64,000 bases of DNA, taken from contig JAHRBS010000003.1 of assembly GCA_024305745.1 (NCBI GenBank), positions 1,240,001 through 1,304,000 of the forward strand, in the 5' to 3' direction. This DNA comes from Polyporus tsugae. Its lineage: Eukaryota > Basidiomycota > Agaricomycetes > Polyporales > Polyporaceae. This document shows, one piece after another, positions 1 to 11,434 of the stretch. The notes beneath the pieces were generated by a model, which saw only the letters and a list, made by a program, of their open reading frames with translations, was not told the origin of the DNA and did no database searches. How positions within the stretch are numbered: the first letter of the stretch is position 1; every line of letters starts with the position of its first letter. A program made the position numbers and the translations under genes.

Positions 1-341
1 CGCTCGCCCGACGATGCGTTCTCCGCCTTCCACACATGTTCGGAACCACCCAGGCCAGCGTCTTCGCACCCGAGCGATGGGATGATGATCCTGTTCCCGT
101 CAGAAACCCAGAGATGCTTCGATCCGGCCTGCGCTTGTTACCGATACCGAGTCAGCTGCTCCCCCTCAGACCGAGACACTCCGCTGCAGGCAGCATCCAC
201 TCCACTCTTCGCACGCAGCGCATGGCGCGACAGCGCCGTTCGACGTGTTGCTTGCGAAACACAACGCGTACGACCATGGAGCCGTCAGGAACAGCACGGT
301 GTCGTGCTACCCCCGCAATCTCGCATCTTCGACCCTTGTTC
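1..341. other. Left flank of the retroposed unit, no gene recognised
   Basis: Open frames cross this stretch on both strands, but none gives a recognisable domain. It is host sequence lying outside the duplicated target site that begins at 342. Read together with the sequence after 2183 it would form the empty target site. Confidence 0.4.
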
Positions 342-358
342 GACCCCATGCGCAGGCA
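342..358. repeat. Target-site duplication, left copy
   Basis: The 17 bases GACCCCATGCGCAGGCA occur here and again, without mismatch, at 2167-2183 directly after a 21-base A run. A perfect 17-base direct repeat in this position is the usual mark left by target-primed reverse transcription. Confidence 0.88.
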
Positions 359-2166
359 TCCCTTCTCTCCCTCGTACCACCACCATCCGGTGGGCGCCTC
401 CATCGTTTACGCTGCCTCTACATACGTAGCGAGTACAGTACATCGGGGGTCCTACACCCTCTTCCAATTCCTGGTCCCAGGGAGACTAACATGCACCCAA
501 GCACTGCCCGGGCGGGGTCCGGGGGGTCAAGCGGTGTGCATCGCACGCGCAGCGCGCCCCCCTTGTACATACCCCCCACACACCTGCCAGCGGACTTCCC
601 AGCTCGTCTGGGGAAGGCTGCCTTCACCCACTACACAGACATCGAGAACGAGCTGCCTTACAGGCCTCGCTCTCGAGCACACATCACCCTGCTGGCGCAT
701 CTTGCGCTCGTCATGCTGGACGACGACTGGGCGTCCTTCCCCGCTCTGGGGGAGAGCATCAGTCGTGACGGTCCCCCCTTTCAATCCGTTATCGATCTCA
801 TCGATCGGATCACACGCGATGTTGGTCCGCCCTTCCTCCCCATGGAGAGCGCGTTCCGTCTTCCCCCTTCACTCTTCGCCGAGGTCCCCGTCCTCGTGGC
901 GATTTACAATTCATACGACGAAACATGTGAAAACGTCCTGATGCATTTCCAGGGCGCCCACGCATTTCTCCGCCATTTCCACGGCTTTGTGGAGAAAGAT
1001 CACACGCGAGATGATCGGGAAATCCCCGAAGTGATTGCGGTCGGCGCCAATGTGCTTGCGGCCGGATCGCTATCTCGAACACACCCGCGGGATGAAGTTT
1101 ATCTCCCCGCTGACTCATCATCAAACCGAGTCATCTGGACCCCCTTTTGGGAGCGGTTCAGTGACTCGCACTCATACAACCGGATCTTGGATATCGCCAG
1201 ATGGAACGCCCATGTCTACCACATGCTGGCGATCGAGGAGGGCGATAATCCAAGAAACACCCCCAACAGCTGGCGGCTGTGGCCGAGCGTCCACGCCGAC
1301 CTCAGCCCGCCTCGCTGGCTCACGGAACACCGGCTTCGGGCCGCAGTTCCGCACGACCTCGATTCTGGACGCTATGCGTACAGAATCGTCTCTTTCACAT
1401 GTCCGGTCCACGGCGACTTCGTGGTCCGGCAGCACTATCACATACTCGCGCCCTGCACACGCAAAGGCCGCGTTCGCACACACCGCCGCCGACGTTGCAC
1501 CCCAGTTGCGCACCCGGAAGGCCCACCACCCAACTGCGCGATCGGCTGCCAGCTCCCTGAGTGGCTGGTCGCACTCGACCCTGATACACCGCCGCCGTCG
1601 GCGCTGTATCACCTCGTCCCCCCCTGCACGCCGCCGCCTTGCACCGCAGCGTGCAGCACACCATCCACAGACGTCGCGCCCTGTATGCGTCCTCCATTGG
1701 ATCACAGCGCGTTGATCGTCGACACCAATCACGCGGACGCCACGCACTGCACGCTCCCACCGATGGAGCACAGCGCGCTGATCGTCCATATCGAACAACA
1801 CCTGCGCCCCCTCACGCAGGTTCACCCTCACACGCGCGGGCCCAAAATGGGTAGAACGAAGAAGAGTCGTCCCCACCTGCGGACGCCCGCTACGAGCACT
1901 GCCCAGGCGGATGAGCTGGCGGGCCCCGCGTCTGACGCGGAGGCTCAATCCCCTGGTACACGATCGTCGGGCCGGCGGTAAGACGGAAAAATTGCCGACC
2001 GGCCCCCTACCACTCCTGGCCTCCGGCCGTGGTCCTACCTGTGCACAAGCACACGCGTCAATCGAACGTAGGATACCGGGAGACGCGCTGCCGTAGTTAC
2101 ATAAGCACACCATGTATTACAGTACTGCCGACATCCCGAGATTATAAAAAAAAAAAAAAAAAAAAA
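359..2166 (+). mobile_element. Retroposed unit with poly(A) end (non-LTR-type insertion or processed retrogene)
   Basis: What is seen: 1,808 bases lie between two identical 17-base direct repeats, and the 3' end is an uninterrupted run of 21 A (2146-2166). Inside are a 132-base leader, an intronless 496-residue ORF (491-1981) and a 165-base trailer before the A run. This is the layout of a reverse-transcribed polyadenylated mRNA inserted by a LINE-type endonuclease and reverse transcriptase. No reverse transcriptase, endonuclease or gag-like zinc knuckle is visible, so the unit is either a non-autonomous element or a processed copy of a cellular gene. The perfect repeats and the long A run suggest a fairly recent insertion. 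Confidence 0.82.
491..1981 (+). CDS. Unrecognised 496-residue protein carried by the retroposed unit
   Basis: I do not recognise this protein. The reading frame stays open upstream to 245, but that part crosses the left target-site repeat at 342-358 and so is host sequence; the ATG at 491 is the first inside the insertion and is taken as the start. The middle (about residues 40-300) looks like a folded globular domain with regular hydrophobic spacing. The last 200 residues are rich in Pro, Cys, His and Arg and contain a short internal repeat, DHSALIV then EHSALIV, about 25 residues apart. The C-terminus is basic and Ser-rich. There are no introns, unlike nearly all other genes here, which fits a retrocopy. 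The ORF is intact, so it may be expressed, but it could equally be a young non-functional copy. Confidence 0.55.
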   Translation: MHPSTARAGSGGSSGVHRTRSAPPLYIPPTHLPADFPARLGKAAFTHYTDIENELPYRPRSRAHITLLAHLALVMLDDDWASFPALGESISRDGPPFQSVIDLIDRITRDVGPPFLPMESAFRLPPSLFAEVPVLVAIYNSYDETCENVLMHFQGAHAFLRHFHGFVEKDHTRDDREIPEVIAVGANVLAAGSLSRTHPRDEVYLPADSSSNRVIWTPFWERFSDSHSYNRILDIARWNAHVYHMLAIEEGDNPRNTPNSWRLWPSVHADLSPPRWLTEHRLRAAVPHDLDSGRYAYRIVSFTCPVHGDFVVRQHYHILAPCTRKGRVRTHRRRRCTPVAHPEGPPPNCAIGCQLPEWLVALDPDTPPPSALYHLVPPCTPPPCTAACSTPSTDVAPCMRPPLDHSALIVDTNHADATHCTLPPMEHSALIVHIEQHLRPLTQVHPHTRGPKMGRTKKSRPHLRTPATSTAQADELAGPASDAEAQSPGTRSSGRR

Positions 2167-2183
2167 GACCCCATGCGCAGGCA
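2167..2183. repeat. Target-site duplication, right copy
   Basis: Second copy of the 17-base repeat at 342-358, starting at the first base after the A run. The sequences beyond the two copies differ, so the duplicated segment is exactly this long. Confidence 0.88.
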
Positions 2184-3599
2184 CTGGCGTACACGCGCCG
2201 TGCTGAAAGTCAAAGTGTGCGGAGACGCACGAACGCTGTCGCGTCCTGTGTGTTCATACGTACTTGGCACGTCATAGAAGTACCAGGGTGGTTTGCGGCC
2301 CAGGTACTGAATGCGGTCCCGGCGTCCGTCGCGGCAGCAGAAGCACCTGTGCCGCGCTGTCTCCGAATGTTCATATGAGCGACGTCGACGTCTACGGCAC
2401 ATCGATCCCGAGCTCGCATCGAAATTTCGTGGCGTCCCTGACCGCTGGATGCAGGCCGCCCACACGCGCCAAACATGACAGAATTGAGCGACATTCGCGA
2501 ACTTATTGGACGCGCCTGGCGCGCTCGCGGCTCGCCAGCCCTCGTGGGCCGCCTGGCGCCCCCCAACAGATGCCGTGGAACGGTCGTGCGAAGACCAGCG
2601 GATGTGCGCACGTCTTTGGATTCCCAACACTCTCCTTCCCCTTGGACGCCCGATGGCTCGTTCAGGGCTCCAAGGTGCCGGCGAGGCTCCGCCTCAACCC
2701 CGCCGTTTGCTTGGACCCTGGATCGCTGCCCTTCTTTCATCGCCTAATCAGCTATGCCTTCTCGTATACATTCCATCTTCTCGATGTCCTCCCTCCCAGC
2801 GCAGCGCGCGTATACCTCGGCTTGGCTGGTCCCTGCGAATATACCAAGTTATTCCTGGCAGCACCAATTCAGATTTCTCTACCTCGAGCCCCTCGACCGT
2901 GGAAGCGTGTGCTCTTTCAGGCGACTCCGCGCATTCCTGAACGTGGTTCGTTCCTGTGTTATTTTTGTTGTACGTGCCCTACTGTTTCCGCGATAAACAC
3001 AAACGCGGTGCCGCTTCCGATAACCACCAGCGCCTGGCCCCCTCTGACAGGAACTTCGATGAGGGCAGCGAAGGCTGCGCACATGTGGAGACATGTGGTC
3101 ACGGCCCGGTCGGAATAAAGCCCTTCGTGCGTTTGCCAAGCACTCAATCCGGATCCGGGGAGTGCGCCCCCAGCGTGCGGACACCGGCACCGGTGTATGG
3201 GGCCCACAAGCGATGAGGCCTGAGGGGGGCGGAGGGACTGAGATTCGGGAGGGGTTCGATTGGGGTCGCCCAGACGCCCAACTGATCGCGTGTGCGTCCG
3301 CGTGGTGCAGGAGGACATGCATGCCGCGGCTGGCGGTTTGTCCAATTGTCTCTGCCACATGTCGCTGTCAGAACTTCCCTGTTTTCGATCGACCAGCACA
3401 GGATGCGTGCCATAAGGTTCGATGCCGGGGTTGGAACCCTGAGTTCGAGTGCACCTTGAACGAGCGGTCGGACAACGTGCAATGTGATTCAATGCAGACC
3501 CCAAATCGCAGACAGACCCTGGCGCGGGTCGAGACTCTGCGGCTCTTCAGACTGATCGTTACATATGCGTCAGCGACAGAGAAATCATGACGCACGTCG
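2184..3599. other. No gene recognised
   Basis: Several frames of 80-280 codons overlap each other on both strands, with no domain, no consistent splice structure and no repeats that I can see. I treat them as chance open frames. Confidence 0.4.
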
Positions 3600-6500
3600 T
3601 CCCGAATTACAGAGAGCGCAGGAGAGCGCCCGCTGCGGTGATCGAGAACGGTTTGAGGGTGCAGCGCGGGACTGGTGGGGTTTGTATTCTTTGGATTTCC
3701 GTTTGCGTTTTCTTTGCCGTTGATTTGAGCCGGACCCTATGAAACATCACCGTGAGCTCACTGAGAACATCGGTCCTCAAAGGCCTTCGTGAGCAGCGCA
3801 ACCCTCAAACAGAGTCAAACGTCCACCAAAACGCCAAACGTTCACCGAACCCGACGGAACCACGGCCGGCCGAGCGGATGACTGGAACGCTTACCGCCGT
3901 CCTACCGCCCGATTGGTTCGGTCGCGAACATGTTGTCTATCGACCACCCAGCCCGACAACGCGGCGCCGACAGCAGGTCGACACACCAGATAGAAGACAC
4001 TGGAAAGATTCTGATGGGGACGCACGGGCTCGAGTGAATGATCGTTGATTCCTGTTGCGACCCTTTGCCAGCGACGAAATCTTTGGGGCTTGGGGAGTCA
4101 GCGTGGGGCCTGTTTTCTCCAGCTCGAATAAACATGAGGCAACGAGGTTGATAATGGTAAACGAACTGTGATTGCGAGGACTGGCCTGGACTGGCCATAC
4201 ATATTTCAGACGTCGACCACCGACTCGGAGATGCGGCGATAGCCCGAGTTGGCCTATTCGCCGGATACAGTAAGCATAACCCGTGGCCGAGTAAGCGTGG
4301 ATCGTTGGACTTGGATCATGCAGGGTGCCGGTGAAGTGACGGCCACGCGTCGCGCGATCGCCTAGAAGTTCGATTCCTTCGTCTCGGCTCGGGGTTCGGG
4401 TCGGCAACGTGGCTCTCTATGCATATGCTCGAAGCGTGCGTCCTCAGGATGTACCTGCCACGTTCCCGCGAATGCCAGCGAGTGGGCACCCTACGTACTT
4501 GACCCTAGTGCTTGTCACAAGAGGTTAACGGAGTGTTGAACGTGCCCAGATGTACAGTCTACTCACCTGCGAACAACGTACCTGAGCCTGCGGTAGTACG
4601 CTGAAAAAGGTTTCGGAAGGGCTTTCGAGAATATGAGTAAAATTGTTGAGCGGCTGGATACGCGTTGATCCTGCGTTCTTCAAGGGGGCCTCTTTGAGCC
4701 ATTGGGATGATGACCTCTGCGCCACTGGTAACTGCTTCCAACAGATGTCAGCGTACTACTAAGTACCAGTGAGGAAAGCCCGGTGCCGACTGCCGTAAGT
4801 GCCACACATATGCGAGGGGCGGGCTTCCGGGGCTTTGTGTTCCGTTGGGACTAGCAAATAGGTGGCAAGGCGAAGGAGACTCGGAGTTGAATAGCTTGCT
4901 TGGGACAGTCTGTATCTGTTGATGCCACAGTTCTTTCAAGTTACAGGTTGTAGCCACCACCAGACGGGGCGAATAACGATACCTGATCCTGGATGACCGT
5001 CTGAACGGCCAGTTCCTGACGGAGTTTGCGTCCTTAATGGCATTAATGTCGAACAGAAAGGCAGAAACAGCGACCGAGACTCGAGGGAATGACTCAGTAC
5101 TAGTTGTGCGTGAGCAAACGACCGTTTGTCGTGTCACTCTAGTTTCTTCCAGATCGGCAGGAATCCGCAATTGACCGTTTCACGCACCTCGTTGGCGTAC
5201 TAGATGATGGTTGTAAATGGGTGCGGAGTGCGAGGTTATAGTACTAGTATGCCATCATCAGCACTCGAGGCTACGACGAAAACATACCAGTAAATTGACG
5301 AGTAATTTGGACGTCTGGACTCCATGCACTCTGATCTGCGAGACCATATTACAATACTGGATGGCAGACAGGGTATAGATAAGCTCACAGAGAATTGTGC
5401 ACTGCACGAACCAAACCAAAATGGTTCTGCTCAGTGAACTTCTGAGCAAAAGCGAACACCGGAAATTCGAACTTGACTTGGTCCAACATCCCCAGTGAGC
5501 CCCGACCCCCGTAAATGATAGCGATGGTGTCTGCGCAGTCTCAGGTGATTCCGTATCATTTATTCCAAGGCGAGGGTCTTCGGGGCTTCAGGCTTTGATC
5601 AAGGGATGCTCTACTTTCTTCTCCATGTATATCTTCAACGAGCCTCCGATCAGCACGCGGGATACTTACCTGCGCAAGCGTGGATGAAATTGCCCTTGGC
5701 TATACGAACACCGATGATGACGAGTGATTTGGATTCTGAACCACGTTACTACAGAGGGTGCAAATGAGTCTACAGAGGGCGGGACCCGATAAGTCGCGAT
5801 AGTCGAAACGGCGAGTAAGTCGCTTATCAGCCGAAAATATCGTGACTGTGGAAGGCACTTTCAGTCTTTTTCATGGTTCACCTCTCGAGCGGGTTTTTGA
5901 AGCTTGAAGCTTGAAGCTCGATAAGTCACAGGTCGGAGACCAAATGTCGCTGCGACACTCCATATCCAGGGTGACGGAGAAGCGCGGACGCCCAAAGAGT
6001 CTTGCTCATGACCTACACACATCCCACGCATAGTAATGCTGGCGTTACGTATCTGAGCATCGAGACGCGGTCTTCAGGCTTCTTCAGGTCGGGTTCGTGC
6101 CTATCCGCAGGAATGGGCACTGCACAACACGTGTTGGGGTTCTGTGGCCGACAGACGCGTACACGTAAGAAGGCGGGCGAAGAGTGCCCGAAAGCGCAGT
6201 GGACGCCTGAAGCTCAGCTCAACGAGCGGTTGCGATTGTATATAGCGCCGACAGTGGGTTGGACAGCAAACGGCCCCTTGTCTTCTTTGGCGTGCGCACG
6301 ATCTGACATTGCGTGGCCTGTCGCACTGCAATTGAATTGTCATGTTACTCTGCACCTTCTGTCCTGCTGTTCATTTAATCATGCTAGGCATTGACCTAAG
6401 GGTGCTTGGGCGATGGTGTCGTGAGGTGAGCCTTCTCGCAAAGCGTCTGGACGGAGGATGAGAACCGAGACTACGACGAGCATTTTACGTAGTGGTGCAC

Positions 6501-9500
6501 GTGCTTACCACTGCTGTTCATCTTACCCCGGACGGTAACAGGGGATCGTGGGGGTCCGAGTTCTCCGTGCGGAAGCAAACAACGCGCTGCCTGTTTGTCG
6601 CCTATTACAATAAGCGAGACTCCGACTTCGGAGGGGGACGACGAAGATGGGCCTGTTCCGACACGGACTTGCTGACTGGAACTACGTCATCGTATTCAAT
6701 CAAAATGGTCGCCCCGGTGCCCTAATCTGACTTGAAACTCACTGAAATACCATCGCTGAATTCATCATTGTTTCGGTGCTTCGGGGTTCCCACGCATTCG
6801 GAAGCCGAACGGCGTCCTGGGAAGGATCTTAACCTGTGCGCGTAGGTTACTTTGGCAGGGATGATGCTTGACGGCGAGCGTACCAAGGAAAGGTGCCGTG
6901 TCCGCTGCAGTGTCTTGTGTGGAGAGAGCACTATCCAAGAAGGTGCTTTTGGTGGTGTCCGACTGTCGCCACTGGTTCTCAAAGGAACACTCCGGTCGCA
7001 CCAGAAGCAGGGTCTCGTCTACACATGGAGGGCAGCGGATGTGAGTTTGTCAGCCACGCCAATGAAGAAGCTCAGACAAGAGGTTAATACCTTGTAGGAT
7101 AGTATACGTAGCGATCGCCATCCATGCTCAACAGATGTACGCTCCCCGGAGTGGTTTCATGTCCATATGACGATCTGCATGTAAATAGGTGAAACGCAAC
7201 TGTGAAGAGTATTGATCAAACTCGAATGCACTTCCAGTTTTGCGTCAAAGTAGGTGCAGACGACCCTTCAACTTTACTATGGCAAAGTTGTGTCTGGAGG
7301 TTTGCGCTCACGACGGCATCTTCCATCCCTTGTACTCAAGCAGGGTCCGCCCAACTCTGGCTTGTAGCGTGCTTGTCGGAACCACATGAATCTTACGATA
7401 CCACACATTAGTACGGGGTATCGCTTCTGTTGTCTACCCGTACTGGAAGGGCTCACCACTCACCCCCGACAGACTGTTTGACGGAACAGTGTATCCTGTC
7501 AGTATCATATGACATACCGAAACGAGAGAGCGACATACCGGAAGCGCCATGGCATTTGGCTTGAAACGGATGGGCGAAGATCGCAACGGTTCAATTCGAT
7601 GACCCTTGACGCAGACGCTGAAAGACATCGTTACCCTAATTTATGAACAATTGTCGACCATCCTACCACCGCACGTGTTGATGCATGGTTAGTTCAGGTG
7701 AGATGAAGAAGACAGGAGGTTGGCGGCACTTACCGCTGGGATGATATCACGAATAATATGATTGGACGGGAGGTTGAAGAGCTTTACGACAGCGCTGCCT
7801 TCTATTTGCCCACCATGCCACCGGTTCCCACACATGCCGCTCGACCTGGATGGGAACGCAACGGCGAAGAGTTGTATTGAATTATCGTGTCGAATGCACG
7901 TTGGTCGATATCGTTCTTCCGACATGTACAGATTGGATAGGCAGTCACAGACCACGACGTAAGCTGAGCGTCTCCTCCGGCGTGCGTCGCCGAGCGCACA
8001 GAGCGGATGCGCAAGTCGGGCTTCCCGACAGCGTTCATGTTTGAATGTAGAACTGTGCAGGGTTCGACGCCCAGGACAAAAGTAGGCCCGGAAAAACCGC
8101 GAGGGTCCTAGCAACAAGGACTGGAAATCTAATACGGAAGGTGCGGCAGAGCGCAGAAGCGCTCCAAAGGCGGCCGCAAATGTTGAACGCTCACCCTAGA
8201 TAGATATATTGGAACACGTATGCCGTCGAGTATACGTGGGAACGCGGAGGTGTGGTCCACGCATCGAAGATAGGTCCCCAGGTTCGTGCGTGGGATGAGT
8301 ACCTAACGGGCAGATTGAGCCTTCAGATTGACGTTCGAAGGACGAAACACGAGCCTTCATGGTTACGGAAGAGGTGCTTCTTATGGGAATCTCCTACGCG
8401 TAGGAGGTGTGTTTGAGGAAGAAAACGCCGAGTATACTCCCGAACACGGGTAGTTGCTTCCACTACACTTATGCGGCACAAGACAGGCGTGTTCGGGAGG
8501 ACATACGAGGCTGTTGACGGATGGTAAGCATTTTCACAAGTAGTACAGGATAGCCTCGGGAGGCCCAGGTACGTACTCGCGCGGTACCTAAGGATGGCTG
8601 GCAAAAGAGAGAGATGAATAACAGGCGATTACATTTGGCTGAAACCGCATTTGAAAGCGTATGCCTGTATTGGGAACAAAAGGTGGTACTACCCGAGAGT
8701 CGGTCAGGGCATCTGCCTAAGTAGATACTACACTCACGGAACAGTAGCGTGCATAGTTGTGACAATCCTCAACGTTCGTTACCATATCGGCGCTGCAGCA
8801 GAGCCCAGAGTCCCTTGCTCGTCAGCCGCACTGTGAATATCAAATCTTCAGGATTCCTTACCCTGAACATGCCTTCGCACATCCCTTTCCAGCCGACTGA
8901 GGTTTGTTCGATCGACATCGTCAAGTCCACATATGAGGAACTTTGGAGCGTCTGAAGGATGTAAGCTTGATGGTAAGCTACGTGAGGGCGGATGATAGGG
9001 GACGTACGAGGCATCATTGTGTAGAATTGTGACTGGGGAAGTGTGACTGGGACGAATTTCAAGTTTCCGAACGCGCATATAGTGGCCCCAATCGTTGCGC
9101 ATCCTTAGCCTGAATGCAGAAATTCCAAGAGTGCCTCGATGAGATCCCGTTTGACTGGGAGGATGTGTCCCATCCAATGCACAAAGGAACGCGCACAACG
9201 GCATTCAGGGCCAGGCACCCGCATTTCCGTCGCTGTCCAAATGACGGATGGAGGACTGAATCGGGGGTGCATGTTGTAGATAGATGATCACACATTTCTA
9301 CCTGGTTTCAACGGAGACGAGTGACGTCAGGTTTGACGCGACGAGAATCATCGTGCATCGTACCGATAACTTGCGGAGATCGTCTCTCTGAATACCTTCT
9401 TGTGTTTCATCGAATCCGGCAAATCGCCTGCTTGTTCTGCCACACTTTTCAAGGAATTCAGATGCAGTACTCACTGATTGTACTGCAGAACGCACCTACG

Positions 9501-9720
9501 ATTGCCAAAGTCCCCCTCTGAATCTCCGTGTGGCTTTCCCATACTCGGCATCATCCTTGAAGTTGAACTGACAGCCTGAACCCCCATCAAGCATAGGTGT
9601 TCAGTCAAACGTGCGTCGTAATCTGCAGCGTGTCCATCGTTCGACCCTAGGAAGGATGGCGAGAAGCCGGAGATGGCGAGACGGGAGGGGGAACGAAACT
9701 TGACTTGCCAAGCGTGACGG
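3600..9720 (-). other. Gene-poor block with splice-like signals on the minus strand; possible intron-rich or decayed gene
   Basis: No ORF exceeds about 160 codons. Counting the donor hexamers GTGAGT, GTAAGT, GTACGT, GTATGT and GTGCGT by eye gave about 16 on the minus strand and 6 on the plus strand; about 7 per strand is expected by chance. Several minus-strand sites have the full form, for example CGCAG before GTAAGTATC near 5667 and CGCAG before GTGAGTA near 4560. Plausible introns can be drawn: about 9296-9357 with branch CCTGACG, 8947-9002 ending CTTCAG, and 8660-8732 ending AATACAG. Each joins open frames, but I could not chain them into one product and recognise no domain. It may be an unknown gene with many small exons, a decayed gene, a non-coding transcript, or chance. 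Confidence 0.3.
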
Positions 9721-9876
9721 CACTGGGGTCACATGATCGAGTCACAGCTGCCGGCTTTGATGGACTGGGGGTTTGCAAGCTCCTTCATCCCGGCGATTGA
9801 CTGGGGGTGTTCCTTCGCCGTCCACATCGATTCTCTCCACCCCACTACCTCTATTGATCCCTCTTGATTGCCATTC

Positions 9877-11434
9877 ATGGTGAACACAAAGACTTCAAGA
9901 AGCAGACCGACCAGGTCGTTCTCCGCAAACGTCAGGAGCAAGCCTCTTGCGAAGCCCACATCTCGTGGAAAGTCCGCTGGGCTCAGAGCGAAGAGTTCTG
10001 GTGTGTCTCATGCTATGTTTCGTATTGAACTTACTTGGGGCTTACGCTGTGGGAGCTCGGAGGACAAACAGCACAGAGGCGAATGCCTCGAGCTCTTCCA
10101 ACAGTCGGGTGGCTACATCCTCCACATCGTCTCGCTCACGCACTGCGCCTTTGTCTCCCGCTACAGCGAGAAGACCACGAGTCCCCATGCAGGTCACGCC
10201 TACTTTGGCGAGCACCCGTAGTCGCCGTGGAACTAACATTGCTGCGCCTGCGGAGCCCCAGCCTAGTCGTAACGTCCCCTCCATTATCTCTGCCCCACCG
10301 TCGCTCGCCCAATCCGCGAGGAAGAGGAAGGCCGATGTCGTAGAAGTAGTTGTCCCACGCCCGAAACGCCAACGCACGACCAATAGCAACGAAGTTCAGA
10401 AGGCAGAGGCCCCTGCCCTCACCGAAGGCTTGAAGGTCGACGAGGAAGCGTTACACAAGCGCGAACTCGACTTGAAGAAGCGAGAGGCTGCGTTAGAGAA
10501 GAAGGAGAAGAACTTGACAAAGAGGGAGGCGAAGAACACAGAGAAGCTTAGACGTCTTCAAGCTGACAAGGCCGCGGCCGCTACGAAATTGAAGGAGTTG
10601 AAAGGCGAGGTGAAAGCGCTCACTGCAACCAATGCAACGTTGGAGAAGAAGTCTCGCGAGGAGAACGCCGAAGTCTCCGCTTCGCCAATATCGCCGGGGA
10701 ACGGGGTGGGTACGCAGTGGATACTCGCTCAGCTTGAGGACCAGTTCCAATGCTCTCTGTACGTCGCACCCCATCTCGTCCATTTATCTGGCAACTCAGT
10801 GAGTTGGCATCTTCACCTAAACTAGCTGCTTTGAAGTTATGTGCGTAGCCATCCCTATTCCAAGCCCAGTACGCTAATCCATTCCGAATGCGTCCTTCAG
10901 GGCTTGCCCGTATCAACTCAATCACGGGCTCTGTGGGCATACATTTTGTGCCCTCTGCCTACTTCAGTGGTGCTTTGCAGCCGTGCATCGTGGCTGCGGC
11001 TACTGGCATGAATCGCTCGAATGTCCACTCTGTCGCGCCGAGCTTCCATGCACCCCGGATACGACCCCGCGGCAGATGTGCACATTCCCCTTTGTCCCTT
11101 GTCGCATTGCGGATGCCACGATCAAGATGTTGCTCGGCGTCTTGAAAGACGCAGCGGACACCGACGCTGGTGGTCGAGACGCATGCATTGGTTCTAGCTC
11201 AAAGTTGGACGAGAGGGTCGCAGCATGGGGCCAGAACGGGAACGCGAAGGTTGAATGGGAAGCCCGCGATGCGTAAGTGACGAGTCCTACCCTTCTTTGT
11301 CTAGGGTTGATCATCCTTGTTCAATTATTTTGCACAGGAGAGGCCGCGCGGAGATGGCGATGCTGGCCAACAACTGGGCGAACCTCCAAGGCGAAGACTT
11401 CGTCGCCTTCAAGGATCGACTTGACTCACAGTAA
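9877..11434 (+). CDS. Coiled-coil RING-finger protein, candidate E3 ubiquitin ligase
   Basis: Five exons give a 436-residue frame: 9877-10000, 10056-10758, 10826-10840, 10901-11272 and 11338-11434; phases match at each junction. The N-terminal third is basic and Ser/Thr-rich with a nuclear-localisation-like RKRK/PKRQR pair. A charged heptad region rich in Lys and Glu (about residues 155-240) should form a coiled coil. It is followed by a C3HC4 RING: CSLC at the exon 2/3 join, CGHTFCALC, then CPLC, with about 20 extra residues including two Cys and a Trp before the last Cys pair. RING proteins of this kind bring E2 enzymes to substrates; the coiled coil probably dimerises or binds the target. 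The acceptor of intron 1 could also be at 10077, which keeps the frame. RING identity is firm; substrate and pathway are unknown. Confidence 0.85.

Noticed and set aside
245..490. In-frame upstream extension of the 496-residue ORF
   Set aside because: It crosses the left target-site duplication at 342-358 and is therefore host flank, not part of the mobilised transcript.
36..941. A 301-codon plus-strand frame at the window start
   Set aside because: It overlaps the retroposed ORF in another frame, is Arg/Ser/Pro-skewed as expected of an alternate frame in GC-rich DNA, and has no domain.
1172..2113. A 313-codon minus-strand frame
   Set aside because: Antisense to the retroposed ORF and opened by its codon bias; no domain.
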